Source of the DNA: Desulfosarcina alkanivorans | Lineage (GTDB): Bacteria > Desulfobacterota > Desulfobacteria > Desulfobacterales > Desulfosarcinaceae | NCBI RefSeq assembly: GCF_009688945.1 | Contig: NZ_AP021874.1 | Location: 4,278,001 to 4,342,000, forward strand | Direction: 5' to 3' | Length of the DNA stretch: 64,000 nt | Shown here: positions 33,600-43,916 of the stretch, in pieces | How the letters are laid out: each line of letters begins with the position of its first letter | Position numbering within the stretch: position 1 is the first letter of the stretch | Notes under the pieces: model-generated | What the model saw: only the letters and a program-made list of their open reading frames with translations | Database searches by the model: none | What the model was told of the DNA's origin: nothing | Translations under genes and position numbers: made by a program

Positions 33600-33658
33600 A
33601 ATATATTATCAATATATTATAGGCGTTTAATAACGATTCATAAAAAATATACTTGACA
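33600..33658 (+). promoter_or_regulatory. AT-rich control region with direct repeat and -35 box
   Basis: Two exact copies of AATATATTAT (33600-33609 and 33611-33620) lie one helical turn apart (period 11). A -35 box TTGACA is at 33653-33658; no good -10 follows. The AT-rich tract stands out from the GC-rich surroundings. It is a candidate operator for the GntR regulator encoded at 33722. Confidence 0.4.
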
Positions 33659-33721
33659 TATATTTGAAATACACACAGAAATAGGTCACATATCCGCTAA
33701 CCATCATCGAACCGGTGCCCC

Positions 33722-34441
33722 ATGCCCCTGCCTGGCAGTTATACGTCGACAAACCTCAAAAAGTCCGCGGGAAGCGGTCGGCAGTCCCTGGCCGCCAATG
33801 CATACCAAACCCTGTACCGCCATATCATCAGCCTGGCCTACGAGCCGGGGCAGCGGCTGGAAGAGAACCAGTTGGTGGAGCAGCTGGGCATCGGCCGGAC
33901 ACCTGTCCGGGAAGCCCTTTTGCGCCTGGCCGCCGATCTGCTGGTCGAATCCTCCCCCGGCAAGGGCTACACGGTGCGCCCCATCACGATCCAGAACACC
34001 AAGGCCGCATTCGATGCCCTGTTGATCATGGAACTGGGGGTGGCCCACCTGGCGGTCAGGCAGGATACGGCCCGTTTTCTGACGATGATGGAAGCGGCCA
34101 ACGACGACGTGGCAGGGGCGATGAAAAACATGGACATCCTGGAATTGGTGGAAGCCAACGGGGTCTTCCACAGTCACTATGCCGCCTGTTCCCGAAACCT
34201 GTACCTAATGCAGGCGCTCCAGAAAGTGAGATGCGAGACCAACCGCCTGGCCTACCTGTCCTATGGTAACGAAATCGAACTGCAGCGGTCGCTGAAGGAG
34301 CACTACACCTCCGTGGTCGAGCAGCATCAACAGATCATCGAACTGATCCGGGACCGGGACGAAAGCGGTCTCAAAGCGGTCATCCAGGCGCATATCCGGA
34401 TCTTTAAAAACCGGATGATTCAATACCTGATCGACTCGTAA
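33722..34441 (+). CDS. GntR/FCD-family transcriptional regulator
   Basis: A 239-residue regulator. The N-terminal winged helix-turn-helix (about residues 20-85; LYRHIISLAYEPGQRLEENQLVEQLGIGRTPVREALLRLA) is followed by an FCD all-helical effector domain (about 95-230) with His/Asp metal-site candidates (FHSHYAACS, EHYTSVVEQH, AHIRIFKNR). It probably controls the downstream TRAP transporter and amidohydrolase genes in response to their substrate. ATG 33722 has a weak ribosome site, so the start is less sure than the family. Confidence 0.87.
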   Translation: MPLPGSYTSTNLKKSAGSGRQSLAANAYQTLYRHIISLAYEPGQRLEENQLVEQLGIGRTPVREALLRLAADLLVESSPGKGYTVRPITIQNTKAAFDALLIMELGVAHLAVRQDTARFLTMMEAANDDVAGAMKNMDILELVEANGVFHSHYAACSRNLYLMQALQKVRCETNRLAYLSYGNEIELQRSLKEHYTSVVEQHQQIIELIRDRDESGLKAVIQAHIRIFKNRMIQYLIDS

Positions 34442-34768
34442 AAAAACGCAATTTCGACGGATTCGTTAAAACGCCCGGATCAAGGTTTGCGGGCCGCCAA
34501 ACCGAGCTTGTGCGAGCGAACAGCAAATCGGCCTTCATCCTTACGGCAAACATTCATGTTCCATCCCGAGAAATGGGCTTGCTCACAGTACGGCGCAGTG
34601 ACGAGGGGTGAAGCGTAACGCAGACCTCGGCGTTTTTACGAATCCGTCAAGATCTGGCCGACCGAGCCGGGACAGTTCGCATACCACCGGTTGTATCCAT
34701 GGTGCCAGCCGCCGGGCTGGGCCACCACCGTGTTCGAATAACCCGCCAGCGTTAAAGGAGGAAGAAAA
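34442..34768. other. Spacer between gntR and dctP
   Basis: No gene is visible. It contains the family-2 repeat copy at 34601-34630, with weaker similarity back to about 34561. The region is likely to carry the transporter promoter, but no clear -35/-10 pair stands out. Confidence 0.4.
34601..34630. repeat. Diverged dispersed repeat, family 2, copy B
   Basis: This partner of 23767-23796 matches at 25 of 30 bases (ACGAGGGGTGAAGCGTAACG and the following CAGACCTCGG). It lies between the GntR gene and dctP. Confidence 0.5.
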
Positions 34769-35758
34769 ATGAAAAGAGCCCTGTTAATCCTGTTCTGTGT
34801 CGTTCTCGCCGTTTTTGTTGTCTCCGATGGTTTTGCCAAAACCAAGTGGGACATGCACCTGAATTACCCGGCCGGCAATTTCCACTCCCAGGGAGCCCAG
34901 CGCTTTGCCGACAGGGTGGCGGAGGCCACCGGCAGTGAACTCACCATCGTACTGCACCCCGGCGCGGCCCTGGGCTTCAAGGGGCCCGAGCTGCTGCGCG
35001 CCGTGGCCGAAGGCCAGCTGGCTGTGGCCGAAGTCCCCACCGGCATGGTCGAAGGCGACGCCCCGGTGCTGGCCCTGACCGCCCAGCCGTTCATCTCCAC
35101 CAATGCCTTCGAGCAGCGCCTGCTCTACCAGCTGTCCAAGCCCACCTACGCCAAGGTGCTCAAAAAATTCAACCAGTTCACCCTCTACACCTCGGTATGG
35201 CCCTTTTCCGGCATCTACACCCAGCGGGCCATCGGTTCCGCCGCCGATCTCAAGGGCTTGAAAATGCGCGTGTATGACGGAACCGGCCTGGCATTCGGCA
35301 AGGCCACCGGCATTGCCGCCCGCAAAATGCCCTTCTCCGAGGTCTACCCGGCCATGAAGGCGGGCCTGCTGGATTCCATGTACACCTCGTCCGTCTCGGG
35401 TGTGGATGCCAAATCCTGGGAGGTCCTCAAGTATTTCACCCCGATCAACATTGTGGGGCCGGTGAACATGGTCAACGTCAACCAGGCCGCATGGGACAGG
35501 CTCCCCGCGGATATTCAGGCAAAAGTGCTGGAAATTGCCGCCGACATGGAAGATGAGATGTGGAACCTGGCCGGCGACATGGATCGCAAAAGCCGGGCCA
35601 CCCTCGTTGAAAACGGCATGCGCGTATCACCGGTCAGCCAGGCATTCCGCAAGGAGATGGACGCCATCGGCAACCAGCTGCGCGGTGAATGGGCTAAAAA
35701 AGCCGGCGCGGACGCCCAGGCGATATTGGACCAGTATGCCCGGATCACCGGCAAATGA
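34769..35758 (+). CDS. dctP: TRAP transporter substrate-binding protein (DctP)
   Basis: A 329-residue periplasmic binding protein with a signal peptide (residues 1-23, cleaved near GFA-K). The DctP fold is shown by AGNFHSQGAQRFADRVAEATGSELTIVLHPGAALG, by LKGLKMRVYDGTGLAFGKATG, which contains the arginine that usually salt-bridges a carboxylate, and by PFSEVYPAMKAGLLDSM. AAAGGAGGA precedes ATG 34769. It captures an organic anion for the DctQM permease downstream. A repeat copy at 35777 separates it from dctQ. Confidence 0.9.
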   Translation: MKRALLILFCVVLAVFVVSDGFAKTKWDMHLNYPAGNFHSQGAQRFADRVAEATGSELTIVLHPGAALGFKGPELLRAVAEGQLAVAEVPTGMVEGDAPVLALTAQPFISTNAFEQRLLYQLSKPTYAKVLKKFNQFTLYTSVWPFSGIYTQRAIGSAADLKGLKMRVYDGTGLAFGKATGIAARKMPFSEVYPAMKAGLLDSMYTSSVSGVDAKSWEVLKYFTPINIVGPVNMVNVNQAAWDRLPADIQAKVLEIAADMEDEMWNLAGDMDRKSRATLVENGMRVSPVSQAFRKEMDAIGNQLRGEWAKKAGADAQAILDQYARITGK

Positions 35759-35776
35759 AGTGATCTTCCAGAGATA

Positions 35777-35893
35777 GCATCTTGCAGCCCGGGCCGGCGT
35801 ACTTACGTTGGCGCAATCCTCGATGAAGCGCTGCTACGCCTGTGGTTGTGCCAACGCTGCGGTCCCGACCTGAACCACAAGCACCCATTTCTG
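35777..35893. repeat. Diverged dispersed intergenic repeat, copy B
   Basis: This partner of 5443-5559 shares GCATCTT, GGCCGGCGT, AATCCTCGA, AGCGCTG, CGCTGCGG, CCTGAACCA and a final TTTCTG. On the minus strand it encodes a peptide string similar to that of copy A (VVQVGTAALAQPQA, then a stop, then QRFIED). It sits inside the TRAP operon, between dctP and dctQ. Confidence 0.6.
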
Positions 35894-35927
35894 GAAAATT
35901 ACGTGTCAGCATCATTGGTTATGCAAT

Positions 35928-36452
35928 ATGTCCGGGGTTGAAAACGCAATGAACCGAATCGTAGGCCTTACCGAAACGCTCAGCGACTGGATGGCCGGCA
36001 TTTCCGCCGTCATGCTGGCCCTGATGACCCTGTTGATCCTCGTTGAGATCCTGCTTTGGAACACGTTGAGCAAGACCACGTTAATTGCCGATGAATACAG
36101 CGCCTACGGCCTGGCGGCCATCATTTTCATGGGGGCCGGCTACTGCCTGAAGGAAAAGGGTCACATCCGCATCACCCTGATCCTGAGTTTGTTGCCCCGG
36201 CGACTGGCCGCAACGATCACCTTCGCGGCCACGGCTGTCACCACCGCATTCATGGGCTACCTGTGGTGGTACCTGTTCAAGATGGTCCAGTCCACCATCC
36301 GCTACGGGTCCACCTCCGGCACGCTGACCCAGACACCCTTGTGGATTCCCCAGACCCTCATGCTGGCCGGTGCGGCCTGCTTTCTGATCCAGCTGGCCGG
36401 CACCACCGTGAAAACCTTTGCGGCCATCGGGACCGGAGAGGAGGTGGTCTGA
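35928..36452 (+). CDS. dctQ: TRAP transporter small permease (DctQ)
   Basis: A 174-residue membrane protein with four helices (about residues 20-45, 55-75, 93-115 and 137-158), the layout of DctQ. The family segment ADEYSAYGLAAIIFMGAGYCLKEKGHIRITL is present. It pairs with DctM to form the sodium-driven TRAP permease. The start is either ATG 35928 or ATG 35949; neither has a strong ribosome site. The stop overlaps the dctM start (TGATG). Confidence 0.87.
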   Translation: MSGVENAMNRIVGLTETLSDWMAGISAVMLALMTLLILVEILLWNTLSKTTLIADEYSAYGLAAIIFMGAGYCLKEKGHIRITLILSLLPRRLAATITFAATAVTTAFMGYLWWYLFKMVQSTIRYGSTSGTLTQTPLWIPQTLMLAGAACFLIQLAGTTVKTFAAIGTGEEVV

Positions 36453-37762
36453 TGGAAGCCGGTATGGCCAGCATGTCCCTCGTCGTTTTCGGCGTCCTGT
36501 TTCTCGCCCTGGGTGCCGGCATCTGGGTGGGTTTTTCCCTGTTTATCGTCGGCTTCGTGGGCATGACCCTGTTTTCCGGCCTGCCCGCGGGAAACAACAT
36601 GGCCTCGTCGGTGTGGGCCACCATCGAAAAATGGGAGTACGTGGCCCTGCCCATGTTCATTCTCATGGGCGAGATCCTCTACCGGTCGGGCATCTCCGAA
36701 CGGCTGTTCCGGGCCCTGGTGCCCTGGCTGTACCGGCTGCCCGGTGGACTGCTGCTGATGAACATCATCTCGTGCACCCTATTTGCCGCCGTTTCCGGCT
36801 CCAGCGCCGCCACCACGGCCACCGTGGGCCGCATCACCCTGGCCGAGCTGCAGAAACTGGGCTACGACCGCTCCATCGCCCAGGGCTCCCTGGCCGGCGC
36901 CGGCACCCTGGGATTTCTGATCCCACCGTCGCTGATCATGATCGTCTACGCCATCCTGGCCGAAGTTTCCATCGGCAAGATGTTCATGGCCGGCATCCTG
37001 CCGGGGGTCCTGCTTTCCGGGATTTACGCTTCCTACATCATCTACCGGGGCATCCGTAACCCGGAGATCGCCCCGCGGATGCAGGCCACCTATTCGTGGA
37101 TGGAGCGCATCCGGGCGTTAAAGGATCTGGCCCCCACGCTTATCCTCATTCTGATGGTGCTGGGCAGCATCTACGCGGGCGTTGCCACGCCAACCGAAGC
37201 GGCCGCACTGGGTGTCCTGGGCGCCACCATCTTCGCCTTTCTCAACCGCCAGATGAACATCCAGATCCTGTTCGACTGCCTGGTGGGGGCCGTGAAAACC
37301 AACGCCATGATCATGCTGATCGTGGTGGGTGCGGGTTTTCTTTCCCGGGTGATGGGTTTTCTGGGCATTCCGGCGGCCATCACCCAGGCCATCACCGGAA
37401 TGGACCTGTCGCCCTATACCCTGATGGTACTGCTGGGCCTGGTCTACGTGGTGCTGGGCTGCCTGCTGGATGGCTTTTCCATCGTGGTGATGACCCTGCC
37501 CATCGCCCTGCCCATGGTGGTCGCCGCCGGATTCGATCCCATCTGGTTCGGCATCTACCTGATCCTGATGGTGGAGGTCAGCCAGATTACCCCGCCCGTG
37601 GGGTTCAACCTCTTCGTCATCCAGGGCCTCACCGGCGATCCCATCACACGCATCGCCCGCCACGCCCTGCCGTTCTTTTTTCTCATGTTGCTGACCACGG
37701 CCATCATCACCCTGTTTCCGGAGATCGCCCTCTATCTTCCCCGGTTGATGACTGCCAAATAG
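36452..37762 (+). CDS. dctM: TRAP transporter large permease (DctM)
   Basis: A 436-residue membrane protein with about twelve hydrophobic segments and DctM motifs: PLFILMGEILYRSGI-type PMFILMGEIL, SGSSAATTATVG, GAGTLGFLIPPSLIMIVYA and LGCLLDGFSIVVMTLPIALP, ending with VEVSQITPPVGFNLFVIQG. ATG 36452 overlaps the dctQ stop and follows GGAGGTGG. It carries out sodium-coupled uptake of the ligand delivered by DctP. The substrate cannot be read from sequence; the downstream enzymes suggest a cyclic amide or lactam acid. Confidence 0.92.
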   Translation: MEAGMASMSLVVFGVLFLALGAGIWVGFSLFIVGFVGMTLFSGLPAGNNMASSVWATIEKWEYVALPMFILMGEILYRSGISERLFRALVPWLYRLPGGLLLMNIISCTLFAAVSGSSAATTATVGRITLAELQKLGYDRSIAQGSLAGAGTLGFLIPPSLIMIVYAILAEVSIGKMFMAGILPGVLLSGIYASYIIYRGIRNPEIAPRMQATYSWMERIRALKDLAPTLILILMVLGSIYAGVATPTEAAALGVLGATIFAFLNRQMNIQILFDCLVGAVKTNAMIMLIVVGAGFLSRVMGFLGIPAAITQAITGMDLSPYTLMVLLGLVYVVLGCLLDGFSIVVMTLPIALPMVVAAGFDPIWFGIYLILMVEVSQITPPVGFNLFVIQGLTGDPITRIARHALPFFFLMLLTTAIITLFPEIALYLPRLMTAK

Positions 37763-37831
37763 TGCCTGCCTGGAAGTGAACATTTCGGGCAGCAGAACCG
37801 GTTTCGGACGGACACTGAACAGGAGCGACCC

Positions 37832-38605
37832 ATGAAAGCGATCAACCTCGAGCGATTATCCTGGAAAGCGGTGGCGGCCTACCTGGCCTCGGACAGCCGC
37901 ATCATTCTGCCCGTGGGCAGCACCGAGCAACACGGCCGGTTTGCCCCGCTGGGGACGGACACCTATGTGGCCACGGCCGTTGCCGAAGGGGCGGCACAGA
38001 CGACCGGCGTCCTGGTGGCACCGCCCCTGTGGTTCGGCTGGAGCCCCCACCACCTTGTCAAGCCGGGCACCATCTCCATCCGCGCAGAGATCCTCGTCGA
38101 GGTGCTCAGCGATGCCATCGGGTCGCTGGCCGAACATGGTTTTAAAAACTTCGTGGTGGTCAACGGCCACCGCATCGTCAACATCCCCTGGATGCAGATC
38201 GCTGCCGAGCGGGTCCAGCGCACATTAGGGGTCAAGGTGGTGCTGTTCGATCCCGCCTACATGTCCAAGGAGGTGGCCGGCACACTGGGGTTCGGACCCA
38301 TCGGCCATGGGGAAGAGATCGAAATTTCGCACATGTGCCACTGCCACCCTGACCTGGTTCGCCTGGACGAAGCCGCGGACAACCCTCATTCGGAAACACC
38401 CCTCTACCACCTGGACCCGCAGGATCCCCGGGACACCCTGTGCTACGTCCCGGCCACACGGGAAGGTCTGCAGCAAACGTTCGAGCACACCGGCGACACC
38501 ATTACCGGCTGTCCCAGCAAGGCCACAGCCGAAAAGGGCAGGGCCTACCATGATCATCTGGTTGGCCGCCTGGTCCAGGTGCTGGAGATGCTGAAAGGGG
38601 ATTAG
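37832..38605 (+). CDS. Creatininase-family amidohydrolase
   Basis: A 257-residue cytoplasmic hydrolase of the creatininase fold. Metal ligands are visible at E32 and H34 (GSTEQHG), D43 (LGTDTYVA) and later at His/Glu positions in VVNGHRIVN and IGHGEEIEISHM. The usual NGHGGN loop is altered to NGHRIVN, so the substrate may differ from creatinine. Members open cyclic amides or formamides. It lies 69 bases after dctM and before the 5-oxoprolinase-like gene, which suggests a shared pathway. Confidence 0.83.
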   Translation: MKAINLERLSWKAVAAYLASDSRIILPVGSTEQHGRFAPLGTDTYVATAVAEGAAQTTGVLVAPPLWFGWSPHHLVKPGTISIRAEILVEVLSDAIGSLAEHGFKNFVVVNGHRIVNIPWMQIAAERVQRTLGVKVVLFDPAYMSKEVAGTLGFGPIGHGEEIEISHMCHCHPDLVRLDEAADNPHSETPLYHLDPQDPRDTLCYVPATREGLQQTFEHTGDTITGCPSKATAEKGRAYHDHLVGRLVQVLEMLKGD

Positions 38606-38823
38606 GCGTTATTAACCCGCGAAAACGATTTTCCCTGAGTCTTTGGAGTCTTTTGTAACCCAACAGCCCGGAATTAAGGAGTCAGGAGCCTGAATCCAGT
38701 AGAAAAGCGGCGGTTAAATCGATCATTCTTATCCGACAGCGACAACGCCGAAGGCGAATCCTTCTTCTGGATTCTTTTTCCATTTATCCGATTTTACCCG
38801 TTAATCCAATAAAGTGACCCACC

Positions 38824-41800
38824 ATGACCGATTTAAAAAAATATCGATTTTCCATCGACCGCGGCGGCACCTTTACCGACATCTACGCCGAAGTGCCCGG
38901 TGAACCCGGGTTCCGGGTGGTCAAGCTGCTCTCAGAAGATCCCCAGAATTACGACGACGCCCCCCGGGAAGGCATCCGTCGCATCCTGGCCGAGACCACC
39001 GGCATCGACCTGCCCAAGGACAGCGTGCCGGCGGATGCCGTCGAGTGGATCCGCATGGGCACCACGGTGGCCACCAATGCCCTGCTGGAACGCAAAGGTG
39101 CCCGCTGCGCCCTGCTGGTCACCCGGGGATTCCGGGATATCCTGCAGATCGGCAATCAGGACCGCCCGGCCATCTTCGACCTGGAGATCAAAAAGCCGGA
39201 TCTGCTCTACGAAACGGTCCTGGAGGTGGACGAGCGGGTACGCATGCTCAGGGACGATGAAGCGACACCGGCCGAACCGGTCGTACAGGGGATCACCGGT
39301 GAACGCATGGTGGTGCTGGAGGCCCTGGATGTCGAGGCCCTGCGCCCCCGGCTGCAGGCCATTCTGGACCGGGGCATCCGCAGCCTGGCCGTGGTATTCA
39401 TGCACGCCTATGCCTGGCCGCAACACGAACTGGAAGTGGGTCGGTTGGCCGGGAAAATGGGCTTTACCCAGATCTCCCTCTCCTCCGGGGTGATGCCCAT
39501 GGTCAAGCTGGTGGCCCGGGGCGACACCACCATGACCGACGCCTACCTCAACCCCCACATCCAGGCCTACCTGAACAGCTTCCGCCGGGGCTTTGCCGGC
39601 GGACTCAAGGAAAAAGGCCTGCAGTTCATGCAGTCGGACGGTGGTCTGGCCCGGGCAGACGACTTCACCGGCAGCCGCGCCATCCTCTCGGGACCGGCCG
39701 GCGGCGTGGTGGGCTATGCCATGACCACCTACAGCAGCAGGGACCGGCAACCGGTAATCGGCTTCGACATGGGGGGCACCTCCACCGACGTCTCCCGCTT
39801 CGGCGGCGATTACGAACTGGTGTTTGAAACAGAAACCGCCGGGGTGCGTATCCAGGCGCCCCAGCTGCAGATCAAGACCGTGGCCGCCGGCGGCGGCAGC
39901 CGCCTGTTTTTCGACAACGGCATGTTCATGGTGGGCCCGGAGTCCGCCGGTGCCCACCCCGGCCCGGTCTGCTACCGCAAAGACGGCCACCTGGCCGTCA
40001 CCGACGCCAACCTGGTCCTCGGCCGTCTCCAGCCCGATTATTTTCCCCGTATTTTCGGTCCCGGCGAAGACCAGCCCCTGGACCTCCGGGCCGCCCGGGC
40101 CGCCATGGCGGATCTGACACGGGCGATCAACGACAGCACCCATCAGGACGGCCAGTCCGCCATGTCCGTTGAACAGGTGGCCATGGGCTTCATCCGGGTG
40201 GCCAACGAAACCATGGTGCGGCCCATCCGTGAAATTTCGGTCATGCGCGGGTTCGACATCAAGGAACACACCCTGGCCACCTTCGGCGGGGCCGGCGCCC
40301 AGCATGCCTGCGCCATCGCCCGGGCATTGGGCATCTCTAAAATTTTCATCCACCGCTTTTCCGGCATCCTGTCGGCCTACGGCATCGGCCTGGCCGACGT
40401 CGTGGCTGAACGCCAGCAGCCGGCCGCCGAGGTGTTCACCAGGGCCAAACGTCATCAACTGATGAAGCGCCTCAAGGGCATCCGGGCCGACGCGCAGAAA
40501 GAGTTGGAGCGCCAGGGGTTTTCGCCCGGACAGATCCGCTGCACAAGCTATCTGAACATGCGCTACCAGGGCACGGATACGGCCCTGATGATCCCCGGAC
40601 CCGAAAACGGCGATTTCAAGGCGGCTTTCAAGGCCACCTACCGCCGTGAATTCGGGTTTGATCTCAAGGACCGCGACATTCTCGTGGACGACTTGCGGGT
40701 GCGCGCCCGCGGAGAAGCCTCTACCCTGCGCAAAGTGTCCATCGAAACCGCTGACGCCCCGGCGGTCCGGGTGGATCGCAAACCCTGCTATTTCGAGGAC
40801 GGCTGGCTGGAAACGGCCGTCTATCGCATGACCGATCTGAAGGCCGGCCATGCCATCGACGGCCCGGCCATCATCATCCAGGATACGGCCACCATCGTGG
40901 TGGAGCCGGACTGCCGTGCGACGGTCAACCGCTATGGGGACATCGAGATCCGGGTGGGTGAAAACAGCAGCCGCCGGTTGAGCACCCGGGTCGATCCGGT
41001 CCAGCTATCGATCTTCAGCAATCTGTTCATGTCCATTGCCGAACAGATGGGCCGCATGCTGCAAAAAACGGCCATCTCCACCAACATCAAGGAGCGCCTG
41101 GATTTTTCCTGCGCCCTGTTCGGCCCCGACGGTGCCCTGGTGGCCAACGCCCCCCACCTGCCCGTTCACCTGGGCGCCATGAGCGCGGCCGTCAAGGAGC
41201 AGATCCGCCGCCAGGGCAATACCCTGGCGCCGGGCGACGTGCTGGTGACCAACCACCCGGCGGCCGGCGGCAGCCACCTTCCGGACATTACCGTCGTCAC
41301 GCCGGTGTTCCGCAAAGGGGCGATCATTTTCTGGGTGGCCAGCCGCGGGCACCACGCGGACATCGGAGGCATATCACCCGGCTCCATGCCCCCCAACTCA
41401 CGGTGCATCGAGGAAGAGGGCGCCTGCATCATGTCCTTCAAGCTGGTGGCCGACGGTATCTTTCAGGAAGCCGGCATCGCCGACCTGCTGACGGCCCCGG
41501 GCCGGCTCACTCCCCAGCCGGGCCGCCCGGCCATCTCCGGCACCCGCCTGCTGGCGGACAATATTTCGGACCTCAAGGCCCAGGTGGCCGCCAACCGGAA
41601 AGGCATCGAACTGGTGCTGGAGATGGTTGACCACTATGGGCTTGATGTCGTGCAGGCCTACATGGGCCATGTCCAGGACGCCGCCGAAACGGCGGTGCGA
41701 AACCGGCTGAAGGAACTGTCCCGTTCCAAGGGCATGCAGGCCAGGGACACGGTGCAGGCCGTGGACTATCTGGACGACGGCAGCCCCATCGCACTGGCCC

Positions 41801-42579
41801 TGACCATCGACCGCACGGACGGCAGCGCCGCCTTCGATTTTACGGGAACGGGCCCCGAGATCTGGGGAAACTGCAATGCCCCGTCCGCGGTGGCCCGGTC
41901 CGCCATCCTCTACAGCCTGCGGTGCCTGATCGAAAAGGATCTGCCCCTCAACGACGGCTGCCTGATTCCCATCACCATTCACATCCCTCCGGGCAGCCTG
42001 CTGGCCCCGTCCGCCGGGGCCGCCGTGGTGGGCGGCAACGTGCTCACCTCCCAGCGGGTGGTGGACGTTATCTTAAAGGCCTTTGGCGTGGCCGCGGCCT
42101 CCCAGGGGTGCATGAACAATTTCACCTTCGGCAACGACCGCTTCGGCTACTACGAAACCATCGGCGGCGGCGCCGGCGCCGGCCCCACCTGGCACGGCCA
42201 GACCGGTGTGCACACCCACATGACCAACACCCGCATCACCGACCCGGAAATCCTGGAGCGGCGCTACCCGCTGCTGCTCAGGGAATTTTCCATTCGGGGC
42301 GGCTCCGGCGGAGAGGGCAGACACCACGGCGGAGACGGCCTGGTCCGTGAAGTCGAATTTCTGGAACCGCTGAACATGGCCATCCTTTCCGAACGCCGGG
42401 TGTTCGCACCCTATGGCCTCGAGGGTGGCCGGCCGGGCAAACGGGGTGAGAACATCTTTATCCACCGGGACGGACGCCGGTTGAACCTGGGAGCAAAAAA
42501 TGAAATTCTCGCCGGCCCCGGGGATCGCTTCCGCATCCTCACCCCCGGAGGCGGGGGGTTCGGGGAAAAGGGCTCCTGA
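38824..42579 (+). CDS. Single-chain hydantoinase/5-oxoprolinase-like enzyme
   Basis: A 1251-residue protein that joins HyuA- and HyuB-type halves, as in the one-chain 5-oxoprolinase of eukaryotes. The HyuA half (about residues 1-700) has the phosphate-binding [16 protein letters not shown], then [14 protein letters not shown] and [16 protein letters not shown]. The HyuB half (about 715-1250) has [29 protein letters not shown] and [20 protein letters not shown]. It hydrolyses a cyclic amide bond with ATP. Candidate substrates are 5-oxoproline, hydantoins or a related lactam. It ends the regulator-transporter-amidohydrolase island. Confidence 0.87.
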   Translation: MTDLKKYRFSIDRGGTFTDIYAEVPGEPGFRVVKLLSEDPQNYDDAPREGIRRILAETTGIDLPKDSVPADAVEWIRMGTTVATNALLERKGARCALLVTRGFRDILQIGNQDRPAIFDLEIKKPDLLYETVLEVDERVRMLRDDEATPAEPVVQGITGERMVVLEALDVEALRPRLQAILDRGIRSLAVVFMHAYAWPQHELEVGRLAGKMGFTQISLSSGVMPMVKLVARGDTTMTDAYLNPHIQAYLNSFRRGFAGGLKEKGLQFMQSDGGLARADDFTGSRAILSGPAGGVVGYAMTTYSSRDRQPVIGFDMGGTSTDVSRFGGDYELVFETETAGVRIQAPQLQIKTVAAGGGSRLFFDNGMFMVGPESAGAHPGPVCYRKDGHLAVTDANLVLGRLQPDYFPRIFGPGEDQPLDLRAARAAMADLTRAINDSTHQDGQSAMSVEQVAMGFIRVANETMVRPIREISVMRGFDIKEHTLATFGGAGAQHACAIARALGISKIFIHRFSGILSAYGIGLADVVAERQQPAAEVFTRAKRHQLMKRLKGIRADAQKELERQGFSPGQIRCTSYLNMRYQGTDTALMIPGPENGDFKAAFKATYRREFGFDLKDRDILVDDLRVRARGEASTLRKVSIETADAPAVRVDRKPCYFEDGWLETAVYRMTDLKAGHAIDGPAIIIQDTATIVVEPDCRATVNRYGDIEIRVGENSSRRLSTRVDPVQLSIFSNLFMSIAEQMGRMLQKTAISTNIKERLDFSCALFGPDGALVANAPHLPVHLGAMSAAVKEQIRRQGNTLAPGDVLVTNHPAAGGSHLPDITVVTPVFRKGAIIFWVASRGHHADIGGISPGSMPPNSRCIEEEGACIMSFKLVADGIFQEAGIADLLTAPGRLTPQPGRPAISGTRLLADNISDLKAQVAANRKGIELVLEMVDHYGLDVVQAYMGHVQDAAETAVRNRLKELSRSKGMQARDTVQAVDYLDDGSPIALALTIDRTDGSAAFDFTGTGPEIWGNCNAPSAVARSAILYSLRCLIEKDLPLNDGCLIPITIHIPPGSLLAPSAGAAVVGGNVLTSQRVVDVILKAFGVAAASQGCMNNFTFGNDRFGYYETIGGGAGAGPTWHGQTGVHTHMTNTRITDPEILERRYPLLLREFSIRGGSGGEGRHHGGDGLVREVEFLEPLNMAILSERRVFAPYGLEGGRPGKRGENIFIHRDGRRLNLGAKNEILAGPGDRFRILTPGGGGFGEKGS

Positions 42580-42813
42580 CCGCCCCCTGCCGGCCCCGTG
42601 GCAAGGGTTGCGGGCCCGGCTATTTTTCCTATATTATCCAAAAGGTTACAAAATTCAACCGACCAAACGACATCGATCCTAAGATCTTGACAAGCACCGA
42701 TTCCTTATTTATTTTGCCGTTGATTCAGCCATCTGATTCAACCATGCAGGCGCGACGGCACCATCTTCGCGTCCCTGGGGCATCGATATGAAAACGGGCA
42801 AAAGGAGACTGCC

Positions 42814-43794
<981 letters not shown>

Positions 43795-43835
43795 GTTCAC
43801 GGTTCACGGTTCACGGTTCACGGTTCACGGTTCAC
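43795..43835. repeat. Tandem 7-base repeat (GTTCACG x 5.9)
   Basis: Six back-to-back copies of GTTCACG, the last missing its final G, begin on the second base after the moxR stop codon and end in an A run. The array lies in the spacer between moxR and the DUF58 gene and could change length by slippage. Confidence 0.9.
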
Positions 43836-43916
43836 AAAAAATATCCTGACGGTCTCGTTTGGCAAACGGCAATTTGACAAAACCTCAAGATTATGTAGCA
43901 ACTGAAGTCGAAGCCC

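Noticed and set aside
38932-40851. A 639-codon minus-strand open frame
   Set aside because: It is the shadow of the 5-oxoprolinase-like gene and shows no family pattern.
43795-43835. Possible CRISPR-like array
   Set aside because: The units are 7-base head-to-tail repeats with no spacers and no cas genes nearby.
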